Assembly (NCBI GenBank): GCA_002354635.1
Contig: DELZ01000003.1
Span: 348,976 to 412,975 of the forward strand
DNA length: 64,000 bases
Source of the DNA: Sphingomonadales bacterium UBA2683
Lineage (GTDB): Bacteria > Pseudomonadota > Alphaproteobacteria > Sphingomonadales > Sphingomonadaceae
Direction of reading: 5' to 3'
The translations under genes and the position numbers were made by a program. Shown here one piece after another: positions 63,812-64,000 of the stretch. Numbering within the stretch: position 1 is the first letter of the stretch; every line of letters begins with the position of its first letter. Under the pieces are notes generated by a model. That model ran no database searches. It was given only the letters and a program-made list of their open reading frames with translations, and was not told the origin of the DNA.

Positions 63812-64000
63812 ATGGCAACCGTAAAAACACCTTCACGCGCTCCGCGGACCAAATGGCGCATGGCCGTCTATATCGGCGCGTTTTTCCTGCTCATCCTGAT
63901 CGGCCTGCTGGCGTATAATCACACTTTCATCAAAGGGCAGCTCGATGTCGGTACCGCTTACGGTGCCCGGCTGGCCTGTTCCTGCCATTATATCGGCGGG
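63812..64000 (+). CDS. N-terminal fragment of a membrane-anchored or exported protein, cut by the window edge
   Basis: A gene begins at an ATG at 63812 and is open to base 64000 (63 codons visible). The product starts with a basic stretch (VKTPSRAPRTKWRM), one membrane helix or signal (residues about 19-35, FFLLILIGLLAY), and continues with VGTAYGARLACSCHYIGG. The sequence after the helix resembles the N-terminus of class C beta-lactamase-type serine hydrolases in sphingomonads, and the divergent neighbour belongs to that fold. The call is tentative because only the start is seen. Confidence 0.55.
   Translation, partial: MATVKTPSRAPRTKWRMAVYIGAFFLLILIGLLAYNHTFIKGQLDVGTAYGARLACSCHYIGG

Overview
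The window is an ordinary-looking chromosomal segment of a Gram-negative alphaproteobacterium, most likely a sphingomonad (Sphingomonadales, in the neighbourhood of Sphingorhabdus, Parasphingorhabdus or Sphingopyxis). The reasons are the moderately high GC content, the block Suv3-type helicase / S4 protein / ferredoxin FdxA / CarD, the serC-serA-hisZ-purA block with a hairpin leader resembling the alphaproteobacterial serC RNA motif, the ABA4-like and extensin-family proteins, and the protein sequences themselves. The genus is inference. About 65 protein genes cover almost all of the sequence. No rRNA, tRNA, CRISPR array, prophage, integrase or insertion sequence was seen.

Layout. 1-7.4 kb: end of a LysE-type exporter gene, a PDZ-M48 protease, a small lipoprotein, then a minus-strand run made of an RND efflux pump (adaptor, permease), msrA and galU. 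7.6-15.3 kb: TsaC/Sua5, an acyl-CoA dehydrogenase with a DUF815 ATPase, a PQQ-type sugar dehydrogenase, and two head-GIN (DUF2807) surface proteins flanking a methyltransferase. 15.4-19.9 kb: carD, fdxA, S4 protein and Suv3-like helicase. 20-24.3 kb: M23 peptidase, hemB, a GNAT and a gamma-carbonic anhydrase. 24.4-25.4 kb: rplU-rpmA with a promoter-like site, a structured leader and a clear terminator. 25.5-33.6 kb: GNAT, two PF10118 metal-dependent hydrolase paralogues (one divergent from a TetR regulator), trmB, metK with an upstream dyad, and lnt. 34.4-38.7 kb: a LytS/LytTR two-component pair facing a minus-strand beta-barrel plus vanadium-haloperoxidase-like operon.

39.4-46.6 kb: an APC permease next to an APC-like membrane protein, prephenate dehydratase, a membrane-anchored cytochrome c, a LOG protein, an extensin-family lipoprotein, and a ferric-reductase-like membrane protein with a PepSY protein. 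46.6-52 kb: serC (hairpin leader that covers the ribosome binding site), a 75-base palindromic repeat, serA, hisZ and purA. 52-58.7 kb: sulfotransferase, a DAACS symporter, an SLC13 permease, a small secreted protein, aroC and fabI. 58.7-64 kb: BrkB/YihY protein, a class B DnaJ, an ABA4-like protein, pdxH-phzF, and two divergent genes at the right edge, a serine hydrolase and an unfinished reading frame.

Most genes are housekeeping: serine, aromatic amino acid, purine, haem, B6, SAM and fatty acid synthesis, translation, tRNA modification and envelope maintenance. I found no strong case for an entirely new system. The best leads are regulatory and contextual: the serC leader, the rplU leader hairpins, the metK operator-like dyad, the 75-base repeat, the head-GIN pair with its methyltransferase, the ferric-reductase/PepSY pair, and the palindrome upstream of the haloperoxidase operon.
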